DNA of 64,000 nt. Origin: Rosa chinensis. Taxonomy: Eukaryota > Streptophyta > Magnoliopsida > Rosales > Rosaceae. Where the stretch lies: NCBI RefSeq assembly GCF_002994745.2, contig NC_037088.1, forward strand, positions 49,257,897 to 49,321,896. The letters run 5' to 3'. Every line of letters begins with the position of its first letter. The stretch's first letter is position 1. The position numbers and the translations under genes were made by a program. Shown in pieces: positions 1 through 10,870 of the stretch. The notes below the pieces were generated by a model, which was not told the DNA's origin, searched no databases, and saw nothing but the letters and a program-made list of their open reading frames with translations.

Positions 1-277
1 ACTATTCAGATGGACTTAAATCACAATTCCAGTCAATTTGGACCCAAATTTGAATCCGAAAAGTGAACCCCAATGAATCCCCATTGGTGTGATGCACTTC
101 GAAAACCTAAGTAGGAGAAGAGTACCACTAACCTTAAGAGAGGAGATGAGCTTGATGTAAAAGATAGGTTGCCAACGTTTTATATTATCCATAATTTGAT
201 TTCATGAATAATCTATTTTGTTGAACTGTGACATCTCGACAATTTAAACTTTGGACTGAATTCTAGTTACTGCCTAT

Positions 278-1178
278 TAGAGGTGGCAAACGGGCCACTA
301 AGCACGTGCACGGCACGGGCCCGGCACGCTTAAAAGGGGCCCGGCACGGCCCAAGCCCGTTAGTGGCCCGGCACGACCCGAGCACGTTAGAATAACAGGC
401 CGGGTTGGGCCTAGGAATATTGACCCATTGGCCCGGCCCGGCCCGAGCCTGTAATGGGCCTGGCACGGCCTGAGCACGACATATTGTGGGCCGGCCCGTT
501 ACAAACAAAAAATTTCATTTTGTTTTTAAAAATATTTAAAAACCACAATAATGAGATTTGAATATTAGACCCCTTTATTTAAAATCTCATGATAATTCCA
601 CCAATGCTATTTATTTATATTGTCAAAATAGTGAAACAAAACATTATATCCTTGTTTTGACATAAAGTATTTTTTCTAATCTCATAATAATACAACTATA
701 GAATGAAGGAAATAATAATATGATACTAAATCTTCATTATATTAATAAAGATTAATCTCACAATAATATACTACAAGCAATATATTTTGACTTATTTTTT
801 TCTTTCTTTCTTTCTTGTAGTGGAATATAAAAAATATTAGAAAACTAATCTTAAAAAGCTAAGATTAAGAAAAATATTGTAGAACTTAATTTATTTTAAT
901 TTTCTAAATAGTTAAATAAAATTAATTTTTATTTATTCAAATTAAAATTTTAAAATCGTGCTTTATAGTGGGTAGGCACGAGCACGGCCCGTTTATTAGC
1001 CGGCACGAGCACGGCCTGACACAATATGGGCTTAGGCCATGGGCCGGACCGGGCTTAATGTTTAAGTAAATGGGCCGGCACGAGCCCGGCATGATAATAA
1101 ATGGGCCGGCCCAAGTACGGCACGAAGCACGACTAGGCCCGCTTAAAATGGGCCGGGCCGGCCCGTTTGCCACCTCTA
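278..1178. mobile_element. Non-autonomous hAT element with GGCCCG subterminal repeats
   Basis: The ends TAGAGGTGGCAAACGGGCC and GGCCCGTTTGCCACCTCTA are perfect inverted copies, flanked by the 8-bp duplication CTGCCTAT at 270-277 and 1179-1186. About 220 bp at each end carry many GGGCC/GGCCCG/GGCACG repeats, while the centre is AT-rich and has no coding capacity. An 8-bp duplication and a TAGRGGTGGC-type terminus are typical of hAT transposons. It lies inside the left arm of the 253-2297 MULE, so it inserted later. The proline- and cysteine-rich reading frames across the GC-rich ends are artefacts of the repeats. Confidence 0.9.
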
Positions 1179-1347
1179 CTGCCTATACTTTGCTCTCTAA
1201 AATAATTCACTATCTCACATTCTAAATTAAACAGAATACTCCATATTCTCTCAATTTCTGAATCAATAGGTCTAAAATGTCTATTACACCTATCACTTTT
1301 TTTTTTATTGTCTTTTTCTCTCTTTTTTATTTTATTTTTTCTGCTTA

Positions 1348-1449
<102 letters not shown>

Positions 1450-2559
1450 GGCCAGGCGGTTACGCTCAGAGAGAGAGAGAGAACTGTTGTTTCAAAACTA
1501 GGATTATGATCACCAATCTGAGAGTCAGCGTTCGTCGGAGGTCTGAGTTAAAGCAAGAAGCTTTGGTCGAGAGGATGACTGTCGACGGTCTAAGTCGAAG
1601 TTCGGCGGGGATTGTGGTCTGGACGTCGGTGTTCTGGGTCAAAGAAAACCGGTGGTATGGGCGCCAAAGGTCTAGGATCGTCTTCTGATCCAATCTGGGT
1701 CTGGGCGTAGTGATCAGTCAATGTCAAGCGATTCGTTGGTCTTACTGTTGTTTGATAGAGGCCTGACGATGAAGATGACTGAGGTGATGGTGGTCTGGAT
1801 CGTGATCTTGTCGATCGCGATTTGTTCTATGAAGATCTGATATGGGTCGTTGGCGAGGTAGTCTGAAGAGGTATTCTAGCGGTGTTCTCGTCTGAAAGAG
1901 ATGACTGAGGGCATGCTGGTTGATCGTGATGAGGAGGAGGATGCCGCAGTGCAAGGTTGGGTACTAGTATTGGGTCTTGAATAGTATTGTGTACGATATA
2001 CATATGCAGTTTTGAAACAATAGCTCTCTCTCCTAGCCCAACCACCTAGCCATGGGAGGAGGAGGAGGAGGAGGGGGGGGGGGGGGGGAGAGTCTGTGGT
2101 GGAAGACGAAGAGGTAAGCAGAAAAAAATTTAAAAAAAAGAAAGAAAATTAACGAAGGAGGAAATAAGGGGTATAATAGACATTTTGGACTTATTGGTTG
2201 AGAAATTGAAAGAACAAGAAGTATATGTTTAATATAGAAAATGTGAGACTAAACTGTTCTATGGAGCAAAATACATGGAGTAACTAATATTTAATCCTTA
2301 AACTTTCATAAACTCTAAAGGGCCAAAAAGTGATTCTAAATGCCATCACAAATAAGAATTCATTTAATCAACAATGCAAAATTAATGATATGATAATTTT
2401 CTTCACCCAAATAAGAATGCATTAACTTACTAACCATGGAATGAACGTGACATCAAACATTTACTTTAAATATTTTTGACCTAGTCGCTCGTCTCTGCTA
2501 GGGTTTTCACAGAAAAAGTTTTCCTCGACCAAAACTTCAAAAACTCGTTCTCAACTTCT

Positions 2560-3960
2560 ATGGCACATACAAATCTTGGTACTATGGCTACTCACAATCC
2601 AACCGACTCTGCAAGGGTGACTTTGGGAGCGGCGGGTACGACAGCTATGCAAGACAACCATTGGTATATGGTTGGGCGTATGCTCGGGCCAAAAACTTGC
2701 TTTCCTGGTTTCAAAGGGACCATTCCTTCGATTTGGCCGATCAAGTCAGGCTTTCTATCCATGATGCTGGAGATCGCTTTCTTTTTCAGTTTGATCATGA
2801 GGCTGATCGAAATAGGGCGTTGCATGAAGGACCGTGGTTTCACAGAAGTACGATGTTGTTGGTCGGTGACTATGATGCGGTTGGCTCGGTGGAGGCAGTC
2901 CCTTTGTGGAGTATGGAGATCTGGGTGGTGGTTAAAGGGCTACCGGTGGCTCTTCGTAACAAGGCAACCCTAAATCTGATAGGGTCTGCTATGGTTCAAG
3001 TCATCCTGTTTGATCAAACCACGTTTCGATGGAAGGAAGAGAAGCAAAGAATCTGATTGGTGTTGGATGCCCGCCATAGAGTTCGTACCTGGATGTTATT
3101 TGAGTTTTCTCTAACGGTGCAACATGAGATCACCCTGATCTATGAGAAAGTTAAGGGCTTCTGCAGAGACTGTGGCCTTTTCAAGCATGATGCGATGAGC
3201 TGCGACGGTTTTTTGGTGAAAGAGAAAGAAGAGCTTCAGCAAGGGCCACCAGAAGCAGCAATGGTTGGGTTATCACTGGAGATAGGCAATTTGGGTTCGG
3301 ACCCTGGTTTAAGTCCATTAGTGGAACAAGTGCGGTCTTCTGAGGGGTTGGGGGATGGCATGACAATTGTGATGCATCATGAGAAAATAAGGATGATGGA
3401 ACGATGCATGGCTCCATGTCTGTTGGACATACCATTTGTCTTCAACAGGGACTAGCTGACAACAGTGGGGTTAGCTGGTTTAAGAATTGGAAGGAGTTGG
3501 TGCCATGCGTCACAAGAAGATGGAGGTTTGCATGGCTCCATGTCTGTTGGACATACCATTTGTCTTCAACAGGGACTAGCTGACAACAGTGGGGTTAGCT
3601 GGTTTAAGAATTGGAAGGAGTTGGTGCCGGACTGCTCCACGACCAAGGTACTACCAATGCATGTGTTGCATACGGTGAAGAAAGCATCTCTAAAGCCGGG
3701 ACTGGATTTGGGCTTCTCTAGTTTGGATGTAGTGGGAAAAAAGAGAATAGTGAGCTATGATCTTCTCAATGCGGGTAAGCGCTTATTGTCACTTCCAGCT
3801 CCTGCTGTCAAGGTGGATGAGAACATCATGTTTATGCTGTGGTCAAATCATTATCTCACCAAAGAAGAAGAAGCTAGGCCGTCCGCTTGGGAGCAAGAAT
3901 AAACCAAAGGTTGCTAGGTCTTTGGAACCGGCCGGAGTTGAAAGAAAGCTAATCTCGTAA
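2560..3960 (+). pseudogene. LINE ORF1 pseudogene (DUF4283 + CX2CX4HX4C zinc knuckle)
   Basis: The protein resembles plant L1 ORF1 nucleic-acid-binding proteins, which coat the retroelement RNA. After an N-terminal lead (from the ATG at 2560) a frameshift near 2660 leads into a DUF4283-like region at about 2661-3050, with features such as FDHEADRNRALHEGPW and an aromatic-rich core. An in-frame TGA at 3054-3056 breaks it. The same frame then continues into a zinc knuckle CRDCGLFKHDAMSC at 3162-3203, which fits C-x2-C-x4-H-x4-C exactly. The C-terminal part is rearranged by a 99-bp duplication at 3406-3628 and shifts frame again near 3900. With at least three lesions it cannot encode a full protein. 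A domesticated DUF4283 gene is the alternative, but the A-rich tail and lesions favour a dead element. Confidence 0.7.
3406..3628 (+). repeat. 99-bp direct duplication inside LINE ORF1
   Basis: The sequences at 3406-3504 and 3530-3628 match along their length and are separated by 25 bp (period 124). Because 124 is not divisible by 3, the duplication shifts the reading frame. Confidence 0.93.
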
Positions 3961-4935
3961 CTGGAAGAGTCATGTTGATTCAACTCCTGAGATGGGACCT
4001 GCAAGCATGGTCAAGGAAGCAAGCATTGCCGAGGCTGAAGCTTTGAAAAAAGATGGAGAAATGGAGGAGGAGACTGTGTCTCTTGTTTCGGAAAATATTT
4101 AATCTTTTTGGGTCGCAAAGATCATAATCTCTGAGGGTTTTTTATTCTCGCTTCGGGGATTTTTGGTTTTTGTTTGAAATAAAAGTGCTTAAACTGTCTA
4201 AAAGGTGGGTGTATTGGGGGTATATTGGGTTCTTGTTCTTGTTTAGAATAGGAGACTCAGGGTACTCTAAGAAAAGATTCTTTCTGTCAACCCCTTAGAG
4301 ATTTTTCGTTTTCGTACTGCTTGCTGAATCTATATAATGGGCTAACCTCTTTTGATAAAAAAAAATATAACAAAAAAACTTACTAATCTTAAACCATTTT
4401 TCATTTCTACACCATTAAGTTCGCATGTTTATATACGAATAGTCATTTTAGAAATTGTCAAATGTATACATTATAGAGTTACTGTTACAACTAAATAGAG
4501 CTACAATGACACCTTCTTTATCGGCTATCTTCTTCTTCTTGGCTAAACAGCTACATATTGTACTACATTTTACATTTTTCTTCAAAGTGTGTTCGACAAT
4601 CTACCGCTTTATTTTCTTGTTTGGATCAAAGTCTCAAAGGGTTGCAGTCATATTTACTATTATTGGACTAAGGTACAAAATGGGCTATGGAAATCGTGCG
4701 GATGTTTCTATACCCTATCCCCCTCAAATAATGTAATGCATGTACTACCCGTACTTGGTACTACGTACTATAGGAAAAGGTGACGTATTCATCCTCTACA
4801 TTTTCTAATTTCTTGCAAACTATTTAAATAGTTCTACAATTTATTTTTAAAATTAGATTTTTAGTCATCGAAAATCATATATAGATGGTTATTAGTCTTT
4901 TTTATTTCCATATAATCATACTTAGATAGTGAAAA

Positions 4936-6006
4936 GGGAGCTTCTATTCATACCTTTAAAATTGGCATTTGAACCTCTTTTTTTTTTTTTTTTTCCCGAG
5001 TGATAGTTGACTTTATCAACTCATGTCAAATTACCAATAAACACACAAAAGAGAAAGAAAGAAAAATTAAATAGTCTTTTCCCTTTTAGAGGTATGAAAT
5101 CAACAAATGGTCATCCTCATGCTATTTTTTTTCCTTTTGTTTTTGTTATGGTCTTCATCCTTACCAAGCAGTGGAGAAATCAATAGACCAGTTTCTTACT
5201 TTGCAGTTCCCTGAACACTCTAAAAAAAAGTTTTTGTTGATATTATTGGATGATCGGTATTATGGGAAAATTAGGGAGGTGTAGATAGCATATTGGTTAG
5301 GCAAAATAGTCAAATTACCCCCTGACTTTTTCCATGATTGCAGATTTACCCTCTGACATTTCAATTTTAATTATTTACACCCTGATTTTTCTAATTGTGG
5401 CCGATTTACACCCTATCGATAACTTTTATACTTTATATCCAATTCATCTTTTAACTTGACCTCAAGTGTTAGGAATTTTTGTCTTTTCATTTGTCACGAA
5501 TGTTTTTATTTTATTTTTTTGCATATGCTATGCTTGTTCAATATGTACTATTGTTTATAAGATAAATCTTATTTATATCAAGATGACGTTGTTGCACAAA
5601 TTCAAATGATAATTGACCTAAAGATGGTAGGCAAAAAATCACCAATTCATATGACAATTTGAAACATATGTTAAAGGAGAGGGGAAGATTCTTTCTTTTC
5701 TTAAGTTTTTTTATTAGTGACATTTGGAAAGACAAAAATAGCCAACCCGTGAGGTCAAGTTAAAGGAGGAATTATATATAAAGTCTAAAAGTTAACAATA
5801 TGGTGTAAATCTGCCATAATTAGAAAAGTCAGGGTGTAAAACTGTAAATAATCAAAATTGAAATGTCATGGGGTAAATCGACAGTCATGGAAAAAGTCAG
5901 GGGGTAATTTAGCAATTTTACCTATTGGTTATTTGTAAAAGTAAGTTGGAGATCTATTAAATGAGGAGGTCTAAATATCAATTTTAGAGGTATGAATAGA
6001 AGCTCC
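4936..6006. mobile_element. MULE-type MITE containing a second MULE
   Basis: The ends match as inverted repeats over about 42 bp (left GGGAGCTTCTATTCATACC; the right end in reverse complement reads GGAGCTTCTATTCATACC). A perfect 9-bp duplication TAGTGAAAA flanks the element at 4927-4935 and 6007-6015. Nothing coding is visible. It is interrupted by a younger element of the same superfamily at 5302-5922. Confidence 0.85.
5302..5922. mobile_element. Foldback MULE-type MITE nested in another MULE
   Basis: The left arm (5302 to about 5505) and right arm (about 5700-5922) are inverted copies over about 200 bp, sharing blocks such as AAATTACCCCCTGACTTTTT and TTAACTTGACCTCA. A perfect 9-bp duplication TATTGGTTA lies at 5293-5301 and 5923-5931. 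Only about 195 bp of AT-rich non-coding sequence separates the arms, so a transcript would fold into a long hairpin. Confidence 0.88.
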
Positions 6007-6015
6007 TAGTGAAAA

Positions 6016-7264
6016 TAGAGAAAAATGGAACTAGTGTTTATGTAAAAAAAGTGTCTAAAAATCTTACTGACAAAAGGAGCCTCCAGCGTAACCCAAACAA
6101 GATGTGGGTGTCCTAACTCCTAAGGCGACACAAGCTATAGTGTGGCAGCTGACATTTTAGTTTCACAATCCATATTCTGATTATTCTCCATCCACTTCTT
6201 CAACTACTACGGGGATCACCGTAACAACACCTAAAAACAAAAGATTTAGAGCTGTGCTGGCAAAAAAAAAAAAATGTCTACCTAGACCGGAGACGCCTAA
6301 CCCTTCATGCTCTACTCTCAGTCAACTTCAATGACCAGCCGATTTGTTTCCCATTAAGGATATTTGTAGAGAATGAACTTCATCGTGAATTGCTTTGCCA
6401 AGATGGATCAATCGATTAATGATAATCAAACGTAAAATCGAATTCTTCCTCTTTTATACACTCGATGCCTTCAACTTTGTAAAGTTAGATTTGAGTTGCT
6501 GTAGAGATTTTTTTATCAAATAGGAGTTTGACAATATTAACTTATTTGAGGCAAACGATGTAGAACATAAATCATATGACTCATATCCTCAATCTCAAAA
6601 GAGAGAAGTTTGTCACATTCTGAAGGCCCACCATCCATCTTCTTATTTTTAGTTCTTCTAAATATGTGTATCACTAGGAAAAAAAAAAAGATATAAAAAA
6701 ATAATTTCGGAAATAGTTTATGGAATGTTACGGAATGTTCAGTTCTCTTTGATAAGTAGGCTGGCTGTAACACCAATCTACTTCCCTAGCATGTTGCTGC
6801 ATTACATGTCATATCCATAGAAAATGACTTTTACACATTTTGTTTTTGTTTGTGCATGGAACAAGAAAATGAGTTTATTCGTATAGAATTGAATCAATTG
6901 TTACACTCGAAAACCGAAAGACTTGACTACGAATATGTCATTTACCAGGCACCATCTTTATTTTGTTTGTACCACCAATGTAGCGGTTGCAACATGAATT
7001 TCCTCTTTTGTTAAGGTTTGTTTTGTTTTTCAAAGAAAACCTGCAGAAGGATAAAACTGTAATCTTAAATTTTGGACAGGAAACTAGCTAGTTACTAAGA
7101 ACGACATTTACAAGTGAACTAGTGAAGGACTTTTAGCTGGTGAGCAGAAAGAAAAGCTTAAATCTCTGCAACCGCCTGGCTTTTCATTCTAACAACTGAT
7201 CACTGCATACTGGTTCATCATTGCAAGCTTGTAGAAGCATATTTCATGTTGATATCTCCGTAGA
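6016..7264. other. Intergenic stretch, nothing recognised
   Basis: AT-rich sequence with short A runs (about 6261 and 6677). I see no gene, no terminal repeats and no tandem array. Short open frames here look random. Confidence 0.5.
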
Positions 7265-7615
7265 TATTGTTGCGTGCTAAGAGGACAATATTGATGAAAT
7301 TTCTTAAGACCTAATACTGCCAATCCTCTATATATTACATATACGAAATGTTAAATCCTCGATCGGCTTGTAAATTTTCATTGTTTCGTTTCCCAGATTT
7401 CCTCAGTCAAGTTATCCTGTTGTGTATGTCAGATGCATGAAAATTCTTAAACCCCTTCTAGCTAGTAGCTTATTCCTAGGGTCTCATAGCTAGATTCTTG
7501 CATCATTGATCCTTAATTGCATTCATAATTCAGAATAAATGCTATGCAGATCGACTTCTTGTCTTCTTTGCTCATTGCAGACATTTGTGTACGTCGATCT
7601 ATCTCGATCTGCACA
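7265..7615 (+). promoter_or_regulatory. Former upstream region of lectin kinase pseudogene 1
   Basis: Several blocks match the sequence upstream of pseudogene 2 (about 16470-16740): a GCTAAGAGGA...TATTGATGAAAT block and CTAGCTAGTAG followed by TTATTCCTAGG. The duplication that made the two genes therefore included at least 350 bp of upstream DNA. No promoter element was identified with confidence. Confidence 0.5.
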
Positions 7616-8720
7616 ATGTCAGGCAAGCAACCTTTAGCCTCGTCATTTTCATCAAATTTCTGTTTCTCTTTGCTCAACCAATTTCATTCAGTATATCTCA
7701 ATTCAACCCTGACACAGAGAATATGCTCTATAAAGGCTATGAGACACCTAACTTAGAAACTGTTGAATTCACCCCACGTACACTTTGAAGCGTTCCGCGT
7801 AGGACTGTGTACTTATTCGCAACCTTTCCACTTATGGGACGCTACTACTCGGTCACCTTAACACTTCACTACCAAATTCACATTCATGATCGACAATTAT
7901 AATGAAGTCTCCTTCAGTGGTGGGTTTGCCTTTTTCCTTGCACCTTTTCCCTATCCAATTGAGCTCAATTAACTTCGCCGGTGTTGATCTAGGACTTTTC
8001 AACCACACCACTCAGTTTGATACCTCCCAAAACACAATTGTAATAGTTGAGTTTGATACCAAATAAAACGAGTAGGATCTTCATGGACCTCTTGCATGTT
8101 GGGATCAATATATATAAATAATATCGCATCAGTTGTCAAAGCTAGTTGGGAGTATAGTGCCGCGGGATCAATTAAGAAAGGTGCAAATGCACAAATAGCT
8201 TACAATGCTACCACAAACATGCTCAATGTGTTTTGGACATACCAAGAAGACCTGAATCAAAGCCTGTTTCTGGTGAGTACTAATTCTCTGTCTTACCAAA
8301 TTAACTTGAGAGATGTTCTCCCCGAACTGCCGCAGTGACCTCTACAACCAAGATTAATGGCCACGACGGTTTGGTTACCAAGAATTAGTTGCAGTCGCCA
8401 TTGGCTATGCAAAAGATAGAAGGGTAGGCCAAGGAGGGTCAGGACAAGTTTATAAAGGAGTCCTATAAGATATAGATTGCGCAATTGTTGTCAAGCGAAT
8501 CTTTGCAGATTAATGCGAGCACCGTGAGAACATTTTCCTTAACGAAGTGAAAATTTTGAACCGCTTGATACATAAAAATCTGGTGCAGTTTATCAGATGG
8601 CGGAATGAGCAAGGTGAATACGTGTTTATGCCTACATGCCTAATTGTAGTCTTGACACTCATCTATTTGGTTGTCAGGCAAGGTACAAGATAGCTTTAGG
8701 CTTGGCCTCTGCCTGCATTA
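7616..8720 (+). pseudogene. L-type lectin receptor kinase pseudogene 1, 5' part
   Basis: The intact family members are plasma-membrane receptors with an extracellular legume-lectin domain, one transmembrane helix and a cytosolic Ser/Thr kinase. Here the presumed start at 7616 is followed by a signal-peptide-like stretch and then lectin pieces in shifting frames (TENMLYKGYE near 7717; the strand around LNVFWTYQEDLN at about 8221-8260; LRDVLPELPQ at about 8308-8337). Stops and frameshifts occur near 7787, 7970 and 8335. The transmembrane segment is missing: lectin sequence runs almost directly into a degenerate kinase N-lobe from about 8375. The kinase stops at about 8720, where an LTR element has been inserted, and resumes at about 14253. 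It matches the pseudogene at 17193-19090 along its length. It is clearly non-functional. Confidence 0.85.
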
Positions 8721-9052
8721 TTATGGGGGTGTAAAATGTTGAAATAAGTTTCTAATTAAGAAATGGCAAATAATTGATTTCTAATAAAGAAATGGGTCAG
8801 GGGAGAAGCAGTCCAACCTATTCAAGAAATTTCATTGAGGATGAATCCACTCAGAGTGGATTTGGGTGAGGCGGAATCGGGTTCTAGTGAAGAAAGGCAA
8901 TGAGCCAAGAGAGGGGCAACCAACCTATTTGAGAATTTCTCGAAATGAAATCCCCTCGAGGTGGATCTAGGTATAACAGAATTAGTCTGCTCGACTAAAT
9001 CCGTAACAAGCGGGAATACCTCCCCTACATCATCTTAAGAGTGGTGTTATAG

Positions 9053-9366
9053 ACCCACTAGCGCGTGACTTGTGGAAGTTGCACACCACTAAGCACACTA
9101 ACCGGGACGTCCGCTCAGGCTCACCTATAAATACTTGGTACGGTGGGCATTAATCGAGGTAAGCAATCAATTCATACTCCACTTATTACAACTTAAAAAC
9201 ACTCACTAACTTAGGCATCGAAGAATCTTTCACAGGTTCCCCCTCTTCCAACTTAACTTGCCAAAATCCAAATTCCAAGTGAATAGAAAGAACATCTTGA
9301 CCAAGAAGCCTTCACTCTTAGTCAGCAAAGTAGGTGAGGAGATTTTCTACTAAATTTTTCTGCACA
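9053..9366 (+). repeat. 5' LTR (alignable 3' portion)
   Basis: Aligns with 13934-14252 over about 310 bp, including ACCTATAAATACTTG (a TATA-box-like core at 9122-9136) and CCAAGAAGCCTTCACTCTTA. Many substitutions and small indels indicate an old insertion. The rest of the LTR extends left to about 8730. Confidence 0.75.
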
Positions 9367-9489
9367 TGCAAGCAGTATGCGCCTCCTGTTGGAAAAGATT
9401 TTCAGAAACTAACCTAGTGGGAGTCGAGGATTCTGAACCAGATTCATCGAACAAGACTGGACCAGATGGGTCATAAAACGACCTGCATG

Positions 9490-9575
9490 CCAACATGCTT
9501 GAGTAGATGAAGAAGATGGAAGAGAAGCTCGCTCAACTGCAAAAGAAAGAAAACCAGAGAGAACCGAGCTAGCTT
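9490..9575 (+). pseudogene. gag N-terminal fragment of the gypsy-type element
   Basis: A short charged coiled-coil-like coding stretch (KKMEEKLAQLQKKENQRE) of the kind found at the N-terminus of plant Ty3/gypsy Gag. The match to gag ends at about 9575, and gag-like sequence returns near 11990-12065. This suggests a foreign segment was inserted between them. Confidence 0.4.
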
Positions 9576-10352
9576 TTTTGGCTCCTGAAATCGAGGAAGA
9601 CTTGGCTTAAGGCACCGGAAAGAATACCTGGGTTTTCCACTTGTCCACCATTGTTAGAAGGTTCAGAAAGAATTGAGGCACCGAAAGGATGTCTTATGAG
9701 TACCTTCCTCTGCTGGTGATAACCTACGCTCCGATAGGATTTCATGTCCCGCGACAGCAAGCAAGTCAGGCATTGGATACTGATCTTTAGGCTCCTTTAA
9801 GTCAGCTCGCTAGTGAGTTAGAAGCTGATCAACGAAAGTAGCTTTCTGAGCCAGGATCAAACTCTTCTTTTGATTGAGTATGATTGGCATTCATCTTCAG
9901 CACCTCTTCTGTTGGTCTCCCACTTCGCTGTGTTCAGTGTAAAGACGGGCCAAGTGCCCTTATAGCATAGTTCCTGAATAAGAAGCCGATGGGGTGTCCC
10001 CTAGAATGGCAGTTCCTGGGCAACTGACCTGGGCATTGATTGGAGCCTGCGTTGTTGTTCAGCACACTTTCAGTGGCTACTTCGTAGCCTCTCTGCAAGT
10101 TAATTATTTTCTCTTGCTTGAGACAATCCTGAGATCATGGGCCGATCAATGCCTTGGATGTTATACGTAGCTCGCCTTTATTCACTTCTTTATGTCATTT
10201 ATGATTTCTACCCTAGATCAATGAGCAGCTTTGCATCATATTCTAATAAAGGGGCTTTGGAATCAACTCCCATATTCGAAGTTGCGATCGGATCATACAT
10301 CTATAGATGGATAGGGCCGTGCCACTTCTTGTTGCAAGAGATGAACAAAAAC

Positions 10353-10430
10353 GGTTAAAAAGTCAAAGAAGTGAGGTTGCGAAGCAAACAAAGTGAGGTT
10401 ACAAAGTAAACAAAGTGAGGGGCCGAAGGT
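10353..10430 (+). repeat. Short tandem repeat, about 24-bp unit
   Basis: Roughly three imperfect copies of a unit containing AAAGTGAGGTTACAAAGTAAA. It lies just upstream of the RT fragment. Confidence 0.6.
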
Positions 10431-10458
10431 GAAGAAGTGAAGTGGCAAAGAGGTCACA

Positions 10459-10870
10459 TTAGAGAGAGCCTGAGTCCTTATGCTGTACCTGCCTTGCTTA
10501 TTGAAGGATCGTGGCGTATGTGTGTTGACAGCCGCGCCATCAACAAGATCATGGTTTTCCGATCCCTCGTTTAGATGACCTGTTGGATCAATTAAGTGGT
10601 GCTATAGTTTTTAGCAAGCTGGATTTGCAGAGCGGGTACCGCCGGATTCGAATTAGAGAAGGCTACGAAGTAGGCAGTGAAGAGGGAGTGGGGAAGACGG
10701 CCTTCAAAACCCTCCTATATGAGTGGCAGGTCATGCCTTTTGGCCCGCGCGCTTTTATGAGTGTGATGAACGAGATGCTTCGACCATTTATTGGAATTTT
10801 TAGTGGTGTACTTTGATGACATCCTAATTTTTAGTTCGAGTCCAGAATTGCACTTAGAGCACTTGAGGCA
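10459..10870 (+). pseudogene. Ty3/gypsy reverse transcriptase fragment
   Basis: The translation contains the order of motifs expected in the RT palm: [15 protein letters not shown] (about 10508-10552), [20 protein letters not shown] (from 10586), [10 protein letters not shown] (about 10716-10745) and, after a one-base shift, VYFDDILIF with the catalytic YFDD box at about 10808-10834. The segment between SGYRRIRI and KTAFKT contains extra residues (VGSEEGVG), and the NAPSTF segment is shortened. There is no upstream protease or downstream RNase H. It lies upstream of the gag at 12261, the wrong order for the surrounding element, so it probably came with the organelle-like segment. Confidence 0.75.

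Larger units (their letters stand above)
2434..4376 (+). mobile_element. LINE remnant with ORF1 only (no endonuclease/RT)
   Basis: The unit contains an L1-like ORF1, then a 3' untranslated stretch, and ends in an A-rich tail after CTCTTTTGAT at about 4348-4376. A 10-bp direct repeat AACTTACTAA at 2424-2433 and 4377-4386 brackets it and is a candidate target-site duplication. Plant L1 elements normally carry about 4 kb of ORF2 (endonuclease and reverse transcriptase) between ORF1 and the 3' end, and none of that is here. I infer an internally deleted copy. The 5' boundary rests only on the short repeat and could lie nearer 2490. Confidence 0.6.
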
